From the NCBI RefSeq assembly GCF_023566315.1, contig NZ_JAKNSU010000001.1: DNA of 64,000 nucleotides; one strand, given 5' to 3'. Source of the DNA: Edwardiiplasma whartonense. GTDB taxonomy: Bacteria > Bacillota_I > Bacilli_A > Mycoplasmatales > Mycoplasmataceae. Positions 1-9,240 of the stretch are shown here, piece by piece (position 1 is the first letter of the stretch; each line of letters opens with the position of its first letter). The notes under the pieces were generated by a model. It did not search any database. It saw only the letters and a list, made by a program, of their open reading frames with translations, and was not told the origin of the DNA. A program made the position numbers and the translations under genes.

Positions 1-224
1 TGGGATTTGTCATAAGGTTTAACTACTAATAATTGTGGTTCTGGGGCACCAACTGAAGCAGTTTGGTTAATTGGAGTTAAAACACCATAAGCTTCAACCA
101 TCACGCTACTTAACATATTAGCATTTGCTCTTCCTGTCCGAATTTGATTCAAGTGTTGTTTAAACCCTTGAATTGTGTCTTCCATTGCGTGCTTAGTTTG
201 CACTGTTGTCTCTTCGATACTCAT
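1..224 (-). CDS. frr: Ribosome recycling factor, 3' part outside window
   Basis: Releases the 70S ribosome from mRNA after termination, together with EF-G. The visible N-terminal 74 residues start MSIEETTVQTKHAMED and include the conserved RTGRANANML stretch and the PINQTASVGAPEPQ stretch typical of RRF. The start is the ATG at 222-224. Another ATG at 227-229 is out of frame. The gene lies 11 nt downstream of the pyrH stop, the conserved pyrH-frr pair. The rest runs off the left edge. Confidence 0.95.
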   Translation of the reverse strand, partial: MSIEETTVQTKHAMEDTIQGFKQHLNQIRTGRANANMLSSVMVEAYGVLTPINQTASVGAPEPQLLVVKPYDKS

Positions 225-235
225 CTCATTAATTC

Positions 236-946
236 CTATTCTTCAATAATTGTTGAAGTTAAACTTCCTTGAATAATCTTAGTCAGACTATCTGGTTGTT
301 GCATATCAAACACAACAATTTTCATTTTTGCTTGTTTAGCCATCAAAGCAGCACTTTGATCCATCACATGTAAGTTTTTAGCAATGATATCATCATAAGA
401 TAACTTAGTAAAAAGTTTCGCCTCAGGGTTTTGTTTGGGATCAGAGTCATAAACACCACTTACCCCGTTTTTGGCCATCAAAATCGCATCAGCTTTAACT
501 TCAATACCTCGAATTATCGCAGTAGTATCAGTTGTGAAATAAGCATATCCAGTTCCACTAGCAAAAATGACAATATAACCCTGAGCTAACAAATCTCGTG
601 CTTCATAAAAATTATAATCCTTGGTTAAGTTTTCAATCTTTAAAGCAGAATAAACGACTACTTTAGCATAACCCTTCTGGTTAATAACTGCTTGCAAGGC
701 CAAAGCATTCATGACTGTTGCCATCATTCCCATATAGTCACCGCTGATTTGTTCGATACCTAACTCATCTGATAATTTTCCTCTTCAGATGTTTCCTCCA
801 CCAACAACAATTCCTAATTGTAAGCCATCTTTAACCATCGAAATTAATTGGTCAGCAGTTTGGTTAAGTTTTTGACCATCATAAATATTATCTTGATCTT
901 TCAAAGCCTCCCCACTTAACTTTAGTAAAACCCGTTGATATTTCAA
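236..946 (-). CDS. pyrH: UMP kinase
   Basis: Phosphorylates UMP to UDP in the cytoplasm (amino-acid-kinase fold, hexameric family). About 236 residues, the normal length. The N-terminal LLKLSGEAL is followed by the GGGNIWRG glycine loop, whose Trp is encoded by TGA, and by a GTGYAYFTTDTTA stretch where the family usually has GTGNPFFTTDTA. I place the start at a TTG (944-946): an in-frame TAA sits just upstream, no ATG is available before the conserved KYQRVLLKLSGEA, and a GGCGAGG ribosome-binding site precedes it. Probably co-transcribed with frr. Confidence 0.93.
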
Positions 947-991
947 AACTTAATCCTCGCCTTCTTTCCCTTGATTATAAAAAAAATAACT

Positions 992-1966
992 TTACTTGTA
1001 AATTGAATAATCCATTTTATAACGCTTCTTTTTTTGATCATAACGTTTTTTCAAGACTTCTAAGCGTGAAAAGATCATTTCACCAATTAAACCAACACAA
1101 AGAAAATCAAAAAAAGTATTTAAACCATTAATCATTAAAGAATATAAAAATAAAGGAAAACCAGGGTAAGTGAAGTTTTGATAAAACAATACCCCGCCAA
1201 TTACTCTAGATAAGTAAATTCCTAAATAAGGTAAAATGAAGAAAGTAATTCATTTACTTCGTGATGGCTTTGTCTGGTTAAAATAAACAATCGTTGCTAA
1301 ACTAACCATTAAATTAGGAATTAAATAATCAAAACTAAACTGGAAGAAGTTAATAAAAAAGGTTGAAGGAAAGAATAAGAGCGAACTGCCACTTAATAAT
1401 CCGGTAAGAAAAGTCTTAGCAAAAGAATTGGTAAGATAGGTTACAAAAAATAAGGTTAAATATTCAAAACTAAAACTAAGAAAAACTGTAGGTACCATTC
1501 CTAATAATTGTTTAAAAAGTAAAACTAAAAGAAGATAAACTGCATAACTTAAAGCGATAATTAAAAAATCATAAGTCGTTCACTTTTGGCGAGATCAGCT
1601 AAAAAAGTGATGAGAAAAACTATAAATTAAGATATTGACTATTTCATAAAAATTAAAACTAATACAAGCATAAAAAAGTCGCTCTTTTCAAGCATTTCAG
1701 GAATAATTAAGACTGAAAAGACTAATCATAAGTAATGCTAAATAAACTAAAGTGGCAAAAACTTCTACCACCAATCATAAAATAAAGACGGTTATTTGAC
1801 CATTAATTTTTAAATTAGTGCTAAAGCGAAGGTTTAAAAAAATTACGCCAAAAACAAAAGCACTACCAATTCCCAGTGTTCAAAGTATTGAATAAATGAA
1901 AAACGCTTTGCGTTTTTGTTCAAAAATTTGAAAAATTTTTTCTCTTTGATTAAACATTTTACTCAT
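992..1966 (-). CDS. Thiamine-type ECF transporter S-component-like membrane protein
   Basis: A 324-residue, very hydrophobic protein with about eight or nine membrane segments and a basic C-terminal tail (LKKRYDQKKKRYK). I do not recognise a diagnostic motif. The function is inferred from the upstream TPP riboswitch at about 2020-2110, which implies a gene for thiamine uptake or salvage. A substrate-binding S subunit of an energy-coupling-factor transporter is the most likely class in a mollicute. The ATPase and T subunits are not in this window. It starts at ATG 1964-1966 behind AGGAG; the in-frame ATG at 1955-1957 is the alternative. Seven TGA codons are read as Trp. Confidence 0.6.
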
Positions 1967-2019
1967 CTAACTCCTGACATAATCGCATTTTTAACCAGAG
2001 GTAGACAAAAAAGAAAGTA

Positions 2020-2110
2020 AATAAACTTTCCTCCGTTGGCATTATCCACATCAGGTCAAAGGTCTTAGATTGCATCTAACTCTCAGCTGGTTTACCAGCT
2101 CCCTTGTTCA
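2020..2110 (-). promoter_or_regulatory. TPP (THI-element) riboswitch
   Basis: On the minus strand the element reads GGGAGC, a short hairpin, GCTGAGAG, then ACCTTTGACCTGATGTGG and ATAATGCCAACGGAGG. These are the conserved pyrimidine-sensing and pyrophosphate-sensing strands of the THI box. It is followed by a GAAAGT/ACTTTC hairpin (2013-2030) and a run of T, which looks like an expression-platform terminator overlapping the closing stem. TATAAT-like boxes at 2121-2126 and 2130-2135 could start transcription just upstream. It controls the membrane protein at 992-1966. Confidence 0.92.
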
Positions 2111-2147
2111 TCTTCTTTTGATTATAATCATTATATTAGATAAAAAA

Positions 2148-2165
2148 AATAACCTTAAGGTTATT
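2148..2165 (-). terminator. Rho-independent terminator of the 2161-2904 gene
   Basis: Perfect 7-bp stem AATAACC/GGTTATT with a TTAA loop, followed on the minus strand by eight T. It overlaps the stop codon of the preceding gene, so it separates the rpsB-tsf transcript from the riboswitch. Confidence 0.85.
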
Positions 2166-2904
2166 CTTTATTTTTTTCATTCTCATTAGAAGTGGTTTTT
2201 GTAGTTTTACTTTTAAGTTTTTGATCAACCACTACATCATCAGGTTTTTGTTCAACTTTATGACCTTGAATCAAACTCTTATAATAAACAAGTTCGTCTT
2301 CGTGAGTTACCTCAACTCCTGTTAGAGCAGCATTCGCTAAAATAAATTGGCCAAAAACTGAAGTGCTACGGAATTTTTGCTTTTTATGGGTACGTTTCCC
2401 TTGAGCATAGTTAACATAAACATTACTAGTTTTTGTATCTTTAATAATTTTTGTAATCTTGTAATAAGGAATCGCTTCTCCCATAAACACAATACTTTCA
2501 TCATCAAAAGCAATACCATAATAAGGCAAAAAGAATCACATCATCAACATAACTGCCACTAAAGCCACAAATCCGATCACAATTACTGCAATTATCGCCC
2601 CTTGAGCAGTTACTCCATCTGTTTTAAAAATTGCTGATGGCTGGGTATAGAATACCAAAACCAGAATTCAAGCAATTAAAACAACCACACCTAAACTAAG
2701 CGTAGTTAGCAATGATGCTTTTCCATAAATTTTTTCTTTGGCGGGAAGCTTTCTAAAGCGTGAAAAATAGTAACTAAACATTGCACTAAGAATTGCTCAA
2801 ACAATCGCTAAAACCACTGCCAAGACTAGAAACTGAGTGACTGTTTGACCGTTGTTTTGTAACTGATTCTTATCAGCATCAATGGTTCAAGTAAGCGACA
2901 TCAT
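2161..2904 (-). CDS. Conserved-looking membrane protein of unknown function
   Basis: 247 residues. Three membrane segments lie in the N-terminal half (about residues 22-45, 62-85 and 105-130). A cytoplasmic-looking domain follows (YYGIAFDDESIVFMGEAIPYYKITKI, a PH-like strand pattern), then a charged, Lys/Asp/Thr-rich tail ending ENEKNKE. The ATG (2902-2904) overlaps the tsf stop as TAATG, so the gene is translationally coupled to tsf. The function is not recognised; the strand-rich middle resembles small bacterial PH-like membrane proteins, but only loosely. Confidence 0.8.
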
Positions 2905-3791
2905 TAGTTTCCACCCTTAACTTGTGCTGCCACTTCTGAAGCAAAGTCAGTTTCAATTTTGATAATTCCTTCACCAACCTCATAACGAATCATTTCTTTT
3001 AAGGTAGCACCTTTTGCTTTAATAAAATCACCAACCTTATATTTTTCATCAACAACAAAGTCTTGGTCTAAAAGATTTACTTCTGCTAAACGTTTGTTTA
3101 GTCTTCCCTTTAAGATATTTTCTTTAATATTTTCTGGTTTTCCTTCAACATCAGTGGTTTCAGCAATAATTTTTGCTTCTTGATCAATGAATTCAGCAGG
3201 AATTTCTGCTCTTGATTTATATTGAGGATTCATTGCTGCCACATGCATAGCCACATTATAAGCATCAGCATCACTAATCTTTCCTTCAAAAATTAATAGT
3301 ACTGAAACCCGGTTGTTAGCATGGTTATAAACACTAACTGTTTGGTTATCATTTTTAGTACGCACTTCTAATCTACGTAAATCAATCTTTTCACCAATTT
3401 TTGCTGTAGCATTAACTAACGCTTGTTCAACAGTTTCACCACTAGTAAGTTTGATTCCTTTAGCAGCTTCCAAACTTTCAACATTTTGCGCTAAAAAAGC
3501 ATCAGCCAAATCATCAATCAACTTCATAAACTCTTTGTTTTTAGCCACAAAGTCAGTTTCAGAGTTAACCTCCATAATCACGACACTTTTAGCATCTTGC
3601 TTAGCCAAAGTAACTCCTTCAGCTGCAACACGATCAGATTTCTTAGCTGCTTTTGCCAAACCGTTTTCTCTTAATCAAAGAATTGCTTGATCAATATCAC
3701 CATCAGTGGCTTCCAAAGCTTTTTTACAATCCACAATTCCTGCTTGAGTAATGTCTCTTAACTGTTTTACTAATTTTGCATCAATTGCCAT
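2904..3791 (-). CDS. tsf: Translation elongation factor Ts
   Basis: Exchanges GDP for GTP on EF-Tu. 295 residues, the normal length. It has the N-terminal UBA-like domain (IDAKLVKQLRDITQAGIVDC), the hallmark NSETDFVAKN motif and VAAMNPQY. It begins at ATG 3789-3791 behind AAAGGAAAC, 17 nt after the rpsB stop, in the conserved rpsB-tsf order. Confidence 0.97.
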
Positions 3792-3808
3792 TTTTCTTGT
3801 TTCCTTTC

Positions 3809-4654
3809 TTATTCTTTATCTTTAGTTTCATTAGGAACTTGGTTTTGAGTTTCGCTTTGTGGTCGAGATTCAACTTCATCATTATTAAAACGACGACGAG
3901 GATAACGATTTTCACCCTCACGTGGTTCACGTTTAACAATTTTGGTTCTCAAAACACTTGGAGCCATCGTCAAATTAGCGCCTTCAGCATAAGCTTCTAC
4001 GATATTATTCACGATTAAATTAATTGATTCAGTTAAATCATCATTTGCTGGGATCACTAAGTCAATTAAGTCTGGATCAGCGTTTGTATCACAAATTGCA
4101 ATCACAGGAATACCAAGTTTCTTAGCTTCTTTCACAGCAATTTCATCAATGATTGGGTCAGTGATAAACAAGGCTTGAGGAAGTTTATGCATTTGCTTAA
4201 TTCCACCTAAGTTTTTCTCTAACTTAGCCTTTTCTTTTAAGATTAAAATTTGTTCTTTTTTTGGTCTTAAGGCCAATTGTCCAGATTTTTCTTCTTGTTC
4301 AATGTTTCATAAAGCACGAATTCTTAAAGAAATCGTTTTCATGTTAGTCAATGTTCCACCCAATCAACGAGTATTAACATAGAAGTTTTGACTTCTTAAA
4401 GCAGCTTCTTTAACCGCTAACTTAGCATTTCTCTTTGTTCCTACAAAAAGAATTTTCCCTTCGTTTTTTCCGATTTCTTCAACAATTTTTTTTGCATCAT
4501 CCAATGCTTTCATTGTTTGTTGTAAATCAATGATATGGTTTTTATTTTTAACCCCATAAATATAAGACTTCATCTTTGGATTTCATCTTTTGGTTTGGTG
4601 TCCGTATTGAACTCCTGCATCTCATAACTCTTCGCGTGTTAATTCTTTTGCCAT
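3809..4654 (-). CDS. rpsB: 30S ribosomal protein S2
   Basis: Small-subunit ribosomal protein. 281 residues starting MAKELTREELWDAGVQYGHQ, with W(N)PKM, NKNHIIDLQQT, FVGTKR, RWLGGTLTN and FITDP, all typical of S2. The C-terminal tail (about 40 residues, Arg/Glu/Gln-rich) is longer than in most bacteria. Several Trp codons are TGA. First gene of the rpsB-tsf operon. Confidence 0.97.
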
Positions 4655-4942
4655 TATTTTTCCCTTTTCTAATTTATTTGTTAAACTTCCAGAAGGTTCG
4701 AAACAGTTCCACTCAAATATTAAAAGCTTGAGCACGTGGTATGTCATTCCCTAATGTGTCTTGTTATTTCTCTTTAACGATCATATAACTCTTTTATTTT
4801 AAAGAAGAAATGCCTTAATTTCAACCAAGAAACCAGAAAAGAAAACTTGCCTACTAAGACAAGTTAACCATCATTCAATTCGTTATTTTTTAATCAAAAC
4901 TCCAAAGCATTTAGTCTAGATTACAAACAATTTTAAAGCAAA
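4655..4942. promoter_or_regulatory. rpsB leader and intergenic region, with promoter
   Basis: A 288-nt gap between the reductase gene and rpsB. On the minus strand, TTGAAA (4819-4824) and TAAAAT (4796-4801) are exactly 17 nt apart, a good sigma-A promoter. That leaves a transcribed leader of about 130 nt before rpsB, long enough for autoregulation by S2, but I see no leader class that I can name. Confidence 0.65.
4840..4865 (-). terminator. Terminator of the aldo/keto reductase gene
   Basis: AACTTG/CAAGTT stem (4860-4865 with 4844-4849) with a 10-nt loop, followed on the minus strand by TTCTTTTC. It lies about 80 nt after the reductase stop. The stem is short and the tract is interrupted. 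Confidence 0.6.
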
Positions 4943-5776
4943 TTATTTACGATCATAAACTAAAGGGTCTGGTCCAAGACGTTTAGAAGGTTCCAAGACG
5001 TTGATTTTTTCCATCTCTTCATCAGTTAACACGAACTCATCAATTTGCGAAGCATTAGTTTTAATACGGTCAACATGAACTGATTTAGGAATAATTACAA
5101 CTCCACTTTGTAATGCTCAACGCAAAGCAATTGATGAAGGTTGCACATGATATTTTTCACTCAATTCCACGATGTAAGACGCATCATCAAACTGACCACC
5201 CATCATTGTTCTTCAACTTTCAATTTGGATGTCATTTTCTTTAGCAAAAACTTGTAAGTCTAAAACAGGATACATTGGGTGCATTTCCACTTGGTCAACC
5301 ATTGGTTTAATTTCACTTTCAGCAATTAAACCTTTTAAATCATCAACTAAGTAGTTCGAAACTCCAATCGCACGAACTTTTCCCTCTTTATATAGTTCTT
5401 CTAAAGCATGGTAACATTCGTTTCCACTTTTTGCTGGTCAATGTACTAAAACAAGATCCAAATAATCAGTATCTAATTCGGTTAAAATGCGGTTAAATGA
5501 TGCAAGGGTTTTATCACGACTTTGGTCAGTGTTTCAGATCTTTGAAGTAATAAAAAGATCCTGACGAGTTTTAGTTGATTTGGCAATTGCTTTTTTTACA
5601 ATTGCATGGTTTTGATAAATATCAGCTGTGTCAATCATTCGATATCCAAAATTAATTGCTTCAACAATTGCTTCTTCTCCTTGAACTGGATCAGTAATTT
5701 TATAAGTACCAAAACCAACCATAGGCATTTCTACTCCATTATTTAGTTTGACATTTTTGTTTAAAAATTTTTCCAT
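4943..5776 (-). CDS. Aldo/keto reductase
   Basis: NAD(P)H-dependent reduction of aldehydes or ketones, substrate not predictable. 277 residues, a full TIM-barrel length. It has GFGTYK near the N-terminus and the complete catalytic tetrad: Asp49 and Tyr54 in DTADIY, Lys79 in TSKIW, and His112 in VLVHWP. The C-terminal cofactor site VVIPKSVHVDRI is present. It starts 19 nt after the stop of the J-domain gene, probably in the same transcript. It resembles the 2,5-diketogluconate reductase/morphine-dehydrogenase-like group common in Firmicutes. Confidence 0.93.
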
Positions 5777-5795
5777 AATCTGTCTTCTCCTTATT

Positions 5796-6848
5796 TTATT
5801 TAATATTTCTTTGTTCTTTAATCAGCGAGTAAGCAGCGTTAATTTGACTCATCTTTTCTCGAGCTTGCACGGAAGGATTTTTGTCAGGATGATAAGTTTT
5901 TGCCAGTTGACGATAAGCACTTTTCACCTGCTCATCACTTGCATTCAGTTCAACACCCAGTTCTTTATAAGCAGCGTTTAAAGCAACCTTATCCTGATGA
6001 GCAAAATATTCACTTTCCTCACCTTGATAACCATTATAACCTCCAGAATTGAATTTAGTGCGATTATAGTTTGAACCTTGGTGGAAAAACTGGTTTAAGA
6101 ACTCGCTGATAAATTCTTCATAAGAAGTTCTGGTTTGTTGATATAAATCTGAGCGCATTCTTTGGACTAATTGGTCAATAGAACTATTTAAACTCTTTTC
6201 ATAACTTTTCAAACCTGCTTTTAGATAATTATGATCAAGAGTTTGATTACTTACAGCTAAATTAACAGTATGAGCAAGAACTTCTTCGTATCAAAAACTT
6301 ACCAATGAATAGGCGTTAAAACCTAAAAATTCAAGATAATATTTACTAAAAAATTCAATCGCATTAGCATCAAGATAAGTAACTAAGTTTTGAAATTGAC
6401 CTAATAAACGATCATCAGCACTAAGACATACTTTATTAAATTTTATTTGTGCTTTTTCTAAAAAAAACATGGTTTCACGAAGTTTTTCACTACTTAAATT
6501 TCGAGTTTCTAAATACTTTTTAGTAGCTTCTAAATTAGAAAAAAATGGGAAAACTTGAATAAACTCTTGATAATTAAGTCCTGGAATTTCTACTTGATGG
6601 TGGATGTTAGTAAATCATATCTTTCGTTTTGCCGAAAACTGATCACGCAAGTGTTGATTATAAGCAGAACAATTTCTGGATTGATTCTTAGTTGAACTTG
6701 AAGCATTATTATGTTTTTGGTTGAACTCTTTTTCACGTTTTTTCTGACTTTTTTTATGTCGAACACTTTGAATTAAAAACCCGAAGATTAGTAAAGCAAC
6801 GATGACGACGATTGTGATAATAACCCCTGTTGTTTTCATTTTTTTCAA
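5796..6848 (-). CDS. Membrane-anchored protein with C-terminal J domain
   Basis: 350 residues. An N-terminal membrane helix (about residues 8-27) is followed by a Lys/Ser/Asn-rich linker (RHKKSQKKREKEF), a helical middle of about 200 residues that I do not recognise, and a J domain in the last 65 residues with the HPD signature at about 320-322. J proteins stimulate the ATPase of DnaK. Here the J domain would face the cytoplasm, so the protein probably recruits DnaK to the membrane. It is not DnaJ itself, because it has no Gly/Phe region or zinc centre. The start is the ATG at 6846-6848 behind GGCAGG. Confidence 0.85.
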
Positions 6849-6966
6849 CCTGCCTTACTTTTATTGTATCTTATCGCTTTATATTTAAGAAGAAAGCTAA
6901 CAAAAATTTTCTTGTCGTTTCTCAACTGTTTCAATGCTAAAATCTAAGTAAAGTGAGACTTGAATC

Positions 6967-7665
6967 ATGATAAAAAAAATCAAAGAAACCATCAGAATGA
7001 TAATGGTTGATGTTGATGGTACTTTATTAGATAACTACCACAATATGAGTGAAGCTAACCAAAAAACTCTTAGTGGTTTGAGTGAACAAAAAATTTATCT
7101 TGTGATGAATACTGGTGCATTACCAAAAGATGGATATAACATCCTGACTAACACAAGTATTGGTATTGATAATTATACAAAATGGTTTATTGGGTTAAAC
7201 GGAATAGTTATCTATAATTTTTTGACCAACGATAGTTATTTCCAAATAAATACTCAAAATAAAACCAAAATTAAGGAAGTTTTTGAAAAATTGAACTTTA
7301 AAAATTATGAAATCATTAACCTTCAAAACCGAAGTTTTCTTCACTTTATTGTTCATAATTTTGAGACTTGATATAAGTTAGTTTTTGAAATTTATCTTTC
7401 TTTAGAAAAGAACAATAACAAAATTTTAGGTCTAGAAAGTTGTTTGCTCTTAATTAATCATTTTGATCAAGTTTCATTGGCAAAGAAAAACATTATTTAC
7501 TTTGGTGATAATCTTAACGATCTTCTTGTTTTCAGTGATCCTGAAGTTTATTGTATAGCCATGAAAAATGCTATTGATGAAGTAAAAACACTAGCTAATG
7601 ATAGTACCACTGATAACTATCAGGGAATTAGTGATTATTTAGAAAAATTAAAAAGCGCCGATTAA
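6967..7665 (+). CDS. Cof-type HAD-superfamily phosphatase, shortened
   Basis: Haloacid-dehalogenase phosphatase of the sugar-phosphate type. 232 residues, where the family usually has 260-290. Motif I (MVDVDGTLLDN), motif II (MNTGAL) and motif IV (FGDNLNDLLVF) are clear. The segment that normally carries the motif III lysine (consensus KG.AL) is not obvious: LGLESCLLLINHFDQVSLAKK stands there, and about 40 residues of the cap/core junction seem to be missing. It may still fold, but catalysis is uncertain. It is on the opposite strand to its neighbours and ends in a bidirectional terminator. Confidence 0.85.
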
Positions 7666-7680
7666 GCGCTTTTTAATTTT
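7650..7680. terminator. Bidirectional terminator, HAD gene / rpmA
   Basis: AAAAAGCGC (7650-7658) pairs perfectly with GCGCTTTTT (7666-7674) around a short loop that contains the HAD stop codon. T and A tracts on both sides let it serve both convergent transcripts. Confidence 0.9.
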
Positions 7681-7971
7681 TTATTTAGCTTCTTGAGCAA
7701 TTACTCTTACTCTTGTACGGTTCTTCCCGAACTTTTCGTACTTAACAACACCACTCACTAACGCAAATAAAGTATCATCGCCTCCACGACCAACATTTTC
7801 ACCAGGGTGAATTTTAGTTCCTCGTTGACGAAAAATGATTGAACCAGCATTAGCAAATTGACCGTCTGCTTTTTTTGCTCCTAAACGTTTTGATTCTGAG
7901 TCACGACCATTTTTAGTTGATCCAACTCCTTTTTTAGAAGCAAAAAATTGTAATCCTAATAAAAAACGCAT
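7681..7971 (-). CDS. rpmA: 50S ribosomal protein L27, with cleavable N-terminal extension
   Basis: Large-subunit protein near the peptidyl-transferase centre. 96 residues. It begins MRFLLGLQFFASKKGVGST: a ten-residue extension ending LQFF precedes the mature ASKKG. This is the Firmicutes/mollicute pattern in which the protease Prp cleaves L27. The prp gene lies directly upstream. Third gene of rplU-prp-rpmA. Confidence 0.97.
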   Translation of the reverse strand: MRFLLGLQFFASKKGVGSTKNGRDSESKRLGAKKADGQFANAGSIIFRQRGTKIHPGENVGRGGDDTLFALVSGVVKYEKFGKNRTRVRVIAQEAK

Positions 7972-7972
7972 T

Positions 7973-8287
7973 TTATCCGACCTCCTTTAAAGTAACATTT
8001 TGTGGATATTGCACCAAAATGGTTTTGATTTGGTAAACAAGAAACTCAAAAGTTTTTTGTACATCCTTGTTCGCCAAGTTTTTCACCTTAATAGTGATAG
8101 AGTTATCTTTCACCATCAAGATTACATCATCACGATATTCAGCATCATAAGCATTTAAAGCGCCGCTCATGATTCCTGTTAAAGCTGCACAAACTAAATC
8201 ATGACCATAATCACCACCATTAGCATGTCCGCTCATCTTTAACTCTAAAAACTGACCATTTTGTTTGGTTAATTCCACCTTAACCAT
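7973..8287 (-). CDS. prp: Ribosomal-processing cysteine protease Prp
   Basis: Cleaves the N-terminal extension from L27. 104 residues, the usual length (YsxB family). The catalytic dyad is visible as His21 in SGHANGGDYG and Cys33 in DLVCAALTG. It sits between rplU and rpmA with 2 and 1 nt spacing, the conserved arrangement, and its substrate L27 in this window carries the matching LQFF cleavage site. Confidence 0.95.
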   Translation of the reverse strand: MVKVELTKQNGQFLELKMSGHANGGDYGHDLVCAALTGIMSGALNAYDAEYRDDVILMVKDNSITIKVKNLANKDVQKTFEFLVYQIKTILVQYPQNVTLKEVG

Positions 8288-8289
8288 TC

Positions 8290-8670
8290 TTATTTCCCTT
8301 CACTTTTAACTGCTGGTTTACTTTTAGCAGTTTTAGTTGCGGCAGGAATTTCTTTAACCACCTTATTTTTAGCAATCGAAATTTCATCAATTCGCACTTT
8401 GGTATAAGGTTGACGGTGCCCATAAACCTTTCGAATGTTTTTTTTGGGATGATAACGAACAACACGAAGTTTCTTTCCTTTACCTTGTTTAATCACCGTT
8501 CCTTTGACAACTCCATCTTTAACAATTGGGTTCCCTAAGTGACCATCAATCATCAAGACTTCTTCAAAAGTTACTTTGTCATTTGCTTCTCCAGAAATTT
8601 TTTCCACATAAATTTCTGATCCGATTTCAACTTTAACTTGTTTTCCACCAGTTCTAATAATCGCAAACAT
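8290..8670 (-). CDS. rplU: 50S ribosomal protein L21
   Basis: Large-subunit protein. 126 residues starting MFAIIRTGGKQVKVE, with VLMIDG and the basic C-terminal YHPKKNIRKVYGHRQPYTKVRI. About 25 residues of Lys/Ala/Thr-rich tail extend beyond the common core. First gene of the rplU-prp-rpmA operon, behind GGAGG and an L21-type leader. Confidence 0.97.
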   Translation of the reverse strand: MFAIIRTGGKQVKVEIGSEIYVEKISGEANDKVTFEEVLMIDGHLGNPIVKDGVVKGTVIKQGKGKKLRVVRYHPKKNIRKVYGHRQPYTKVRIDEISIAKNKVVKEIPAATKTAKSKPAVKSEGK

Positions 8671-8766
8671 TTCTATTTCCTCCAGTCTAGACTCGCCTTA
8701 TTGCGTGGGTTTTCACCAACTTTTTGACACAAAAAAGAGCGGTTGAAACTCATTTCAACGTTAGTT
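8671..8766 (-). promoter_or_regulatory. L21-type mRNA leader with attenuator-like hairpin
   Basis: The roughly 95-nt untranslated leader of rplU. It contains a perfect 7-bp hairpin GTTGAAA/TTTCAAC (8742-8748 with 8753-8759), followed on the minus strand by CGCTCTTTTTT, which looks like a terminator. L21 leaders of Firmicutes are known autoregulatory structures at this position. Assignment rests on position and the hairpin only. Confidence 0.55.
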
Positions 8767-8795
8767 ATTATAACTAATTTCACCATCTGATTCAA
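8767..8795 (-). promoter_or_regulatory. rplU promoter
   Basis: TTGAAT (8790-8795) and a perfect TATAAT (8767-8772) separated by 17 nt on the minus strand. Confidence 0.85.
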
Positions 8796-8831
8796 TAAAA
8801 AGATTACCAAGAATTCTACACCTAAATAAAT

Positions 8832-9209
8832 CTAGGTAAAATCAGGACCACCATAATCCCCTCCTGTTATTTCCTGACCCAATTGGTAAGGGTCTTCTAA
8901 GTGCAATTGAGTAGTCGGAGTGGTGTGAGCAAGTTTAACTTGATGATCATCATCAGAGTGATTATCATGGTTTAAACTATTACTTTTGCTATCATCAATA
9001 CTGATTTGATTGTTTCCTAACTTATAAGTGACCTTATCGTGGTGTTGATGATCATTAAACATAAAAACTGTTGTTGCAATTGTTGAGATTGTATCAGTAA
9101 TAAACCCTCCGATTGCTTTAAAAATACTACCAAGACCACTAAGAAAACTCCCACTGACACCTTTTCCTGCCTTAATTTGTTTTTTTGCTTGAATTGTTAA
9201 TTTTTTCAT
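8832..9209 (-). CDS. Small His/Asp-rich protein with leader-peptide-like N-terminus
   Basis: 125 residues, no family recognised. Three parts: an N-terminal MKKLTIQAKKQIKAGKG that resembles a double-glycine-type leader, a Gly/Ser/hydrophobic stretch (GVSGSFLSGLGSIFKAIGGF, then a hydrophobic helix to about residue 50), and a soluble half rich in His and Asp (DHQHHDK, NHSDDDHQ) ending GGDYGGPDFT. There are no cysteines. A very strong ribosome-binding site (GGGGAGGAAG) precedes the ATG at 9207-9209. It could be an exported bacteriocin-like or metal-binding peptide; neither is shown. It lies alone between rplU and rsmI. Confidence 0.75.
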   Translation of the reverse strand: MKKLTIQAKKQIKAGKGVSGSFLSGLGSIFKAIGGFITDTISTIATTVFMFNDHQHHDKVTYKLGNNQISIDDSKSNSLNHDNHSDDDHQVKLAHTTPTTQLHLEDPYQLGQEITGGDYGGPDFT

Positions 9210-9240
9210 TTTCTTCCTCCCCTAAAGAATAAGGAAGGTT

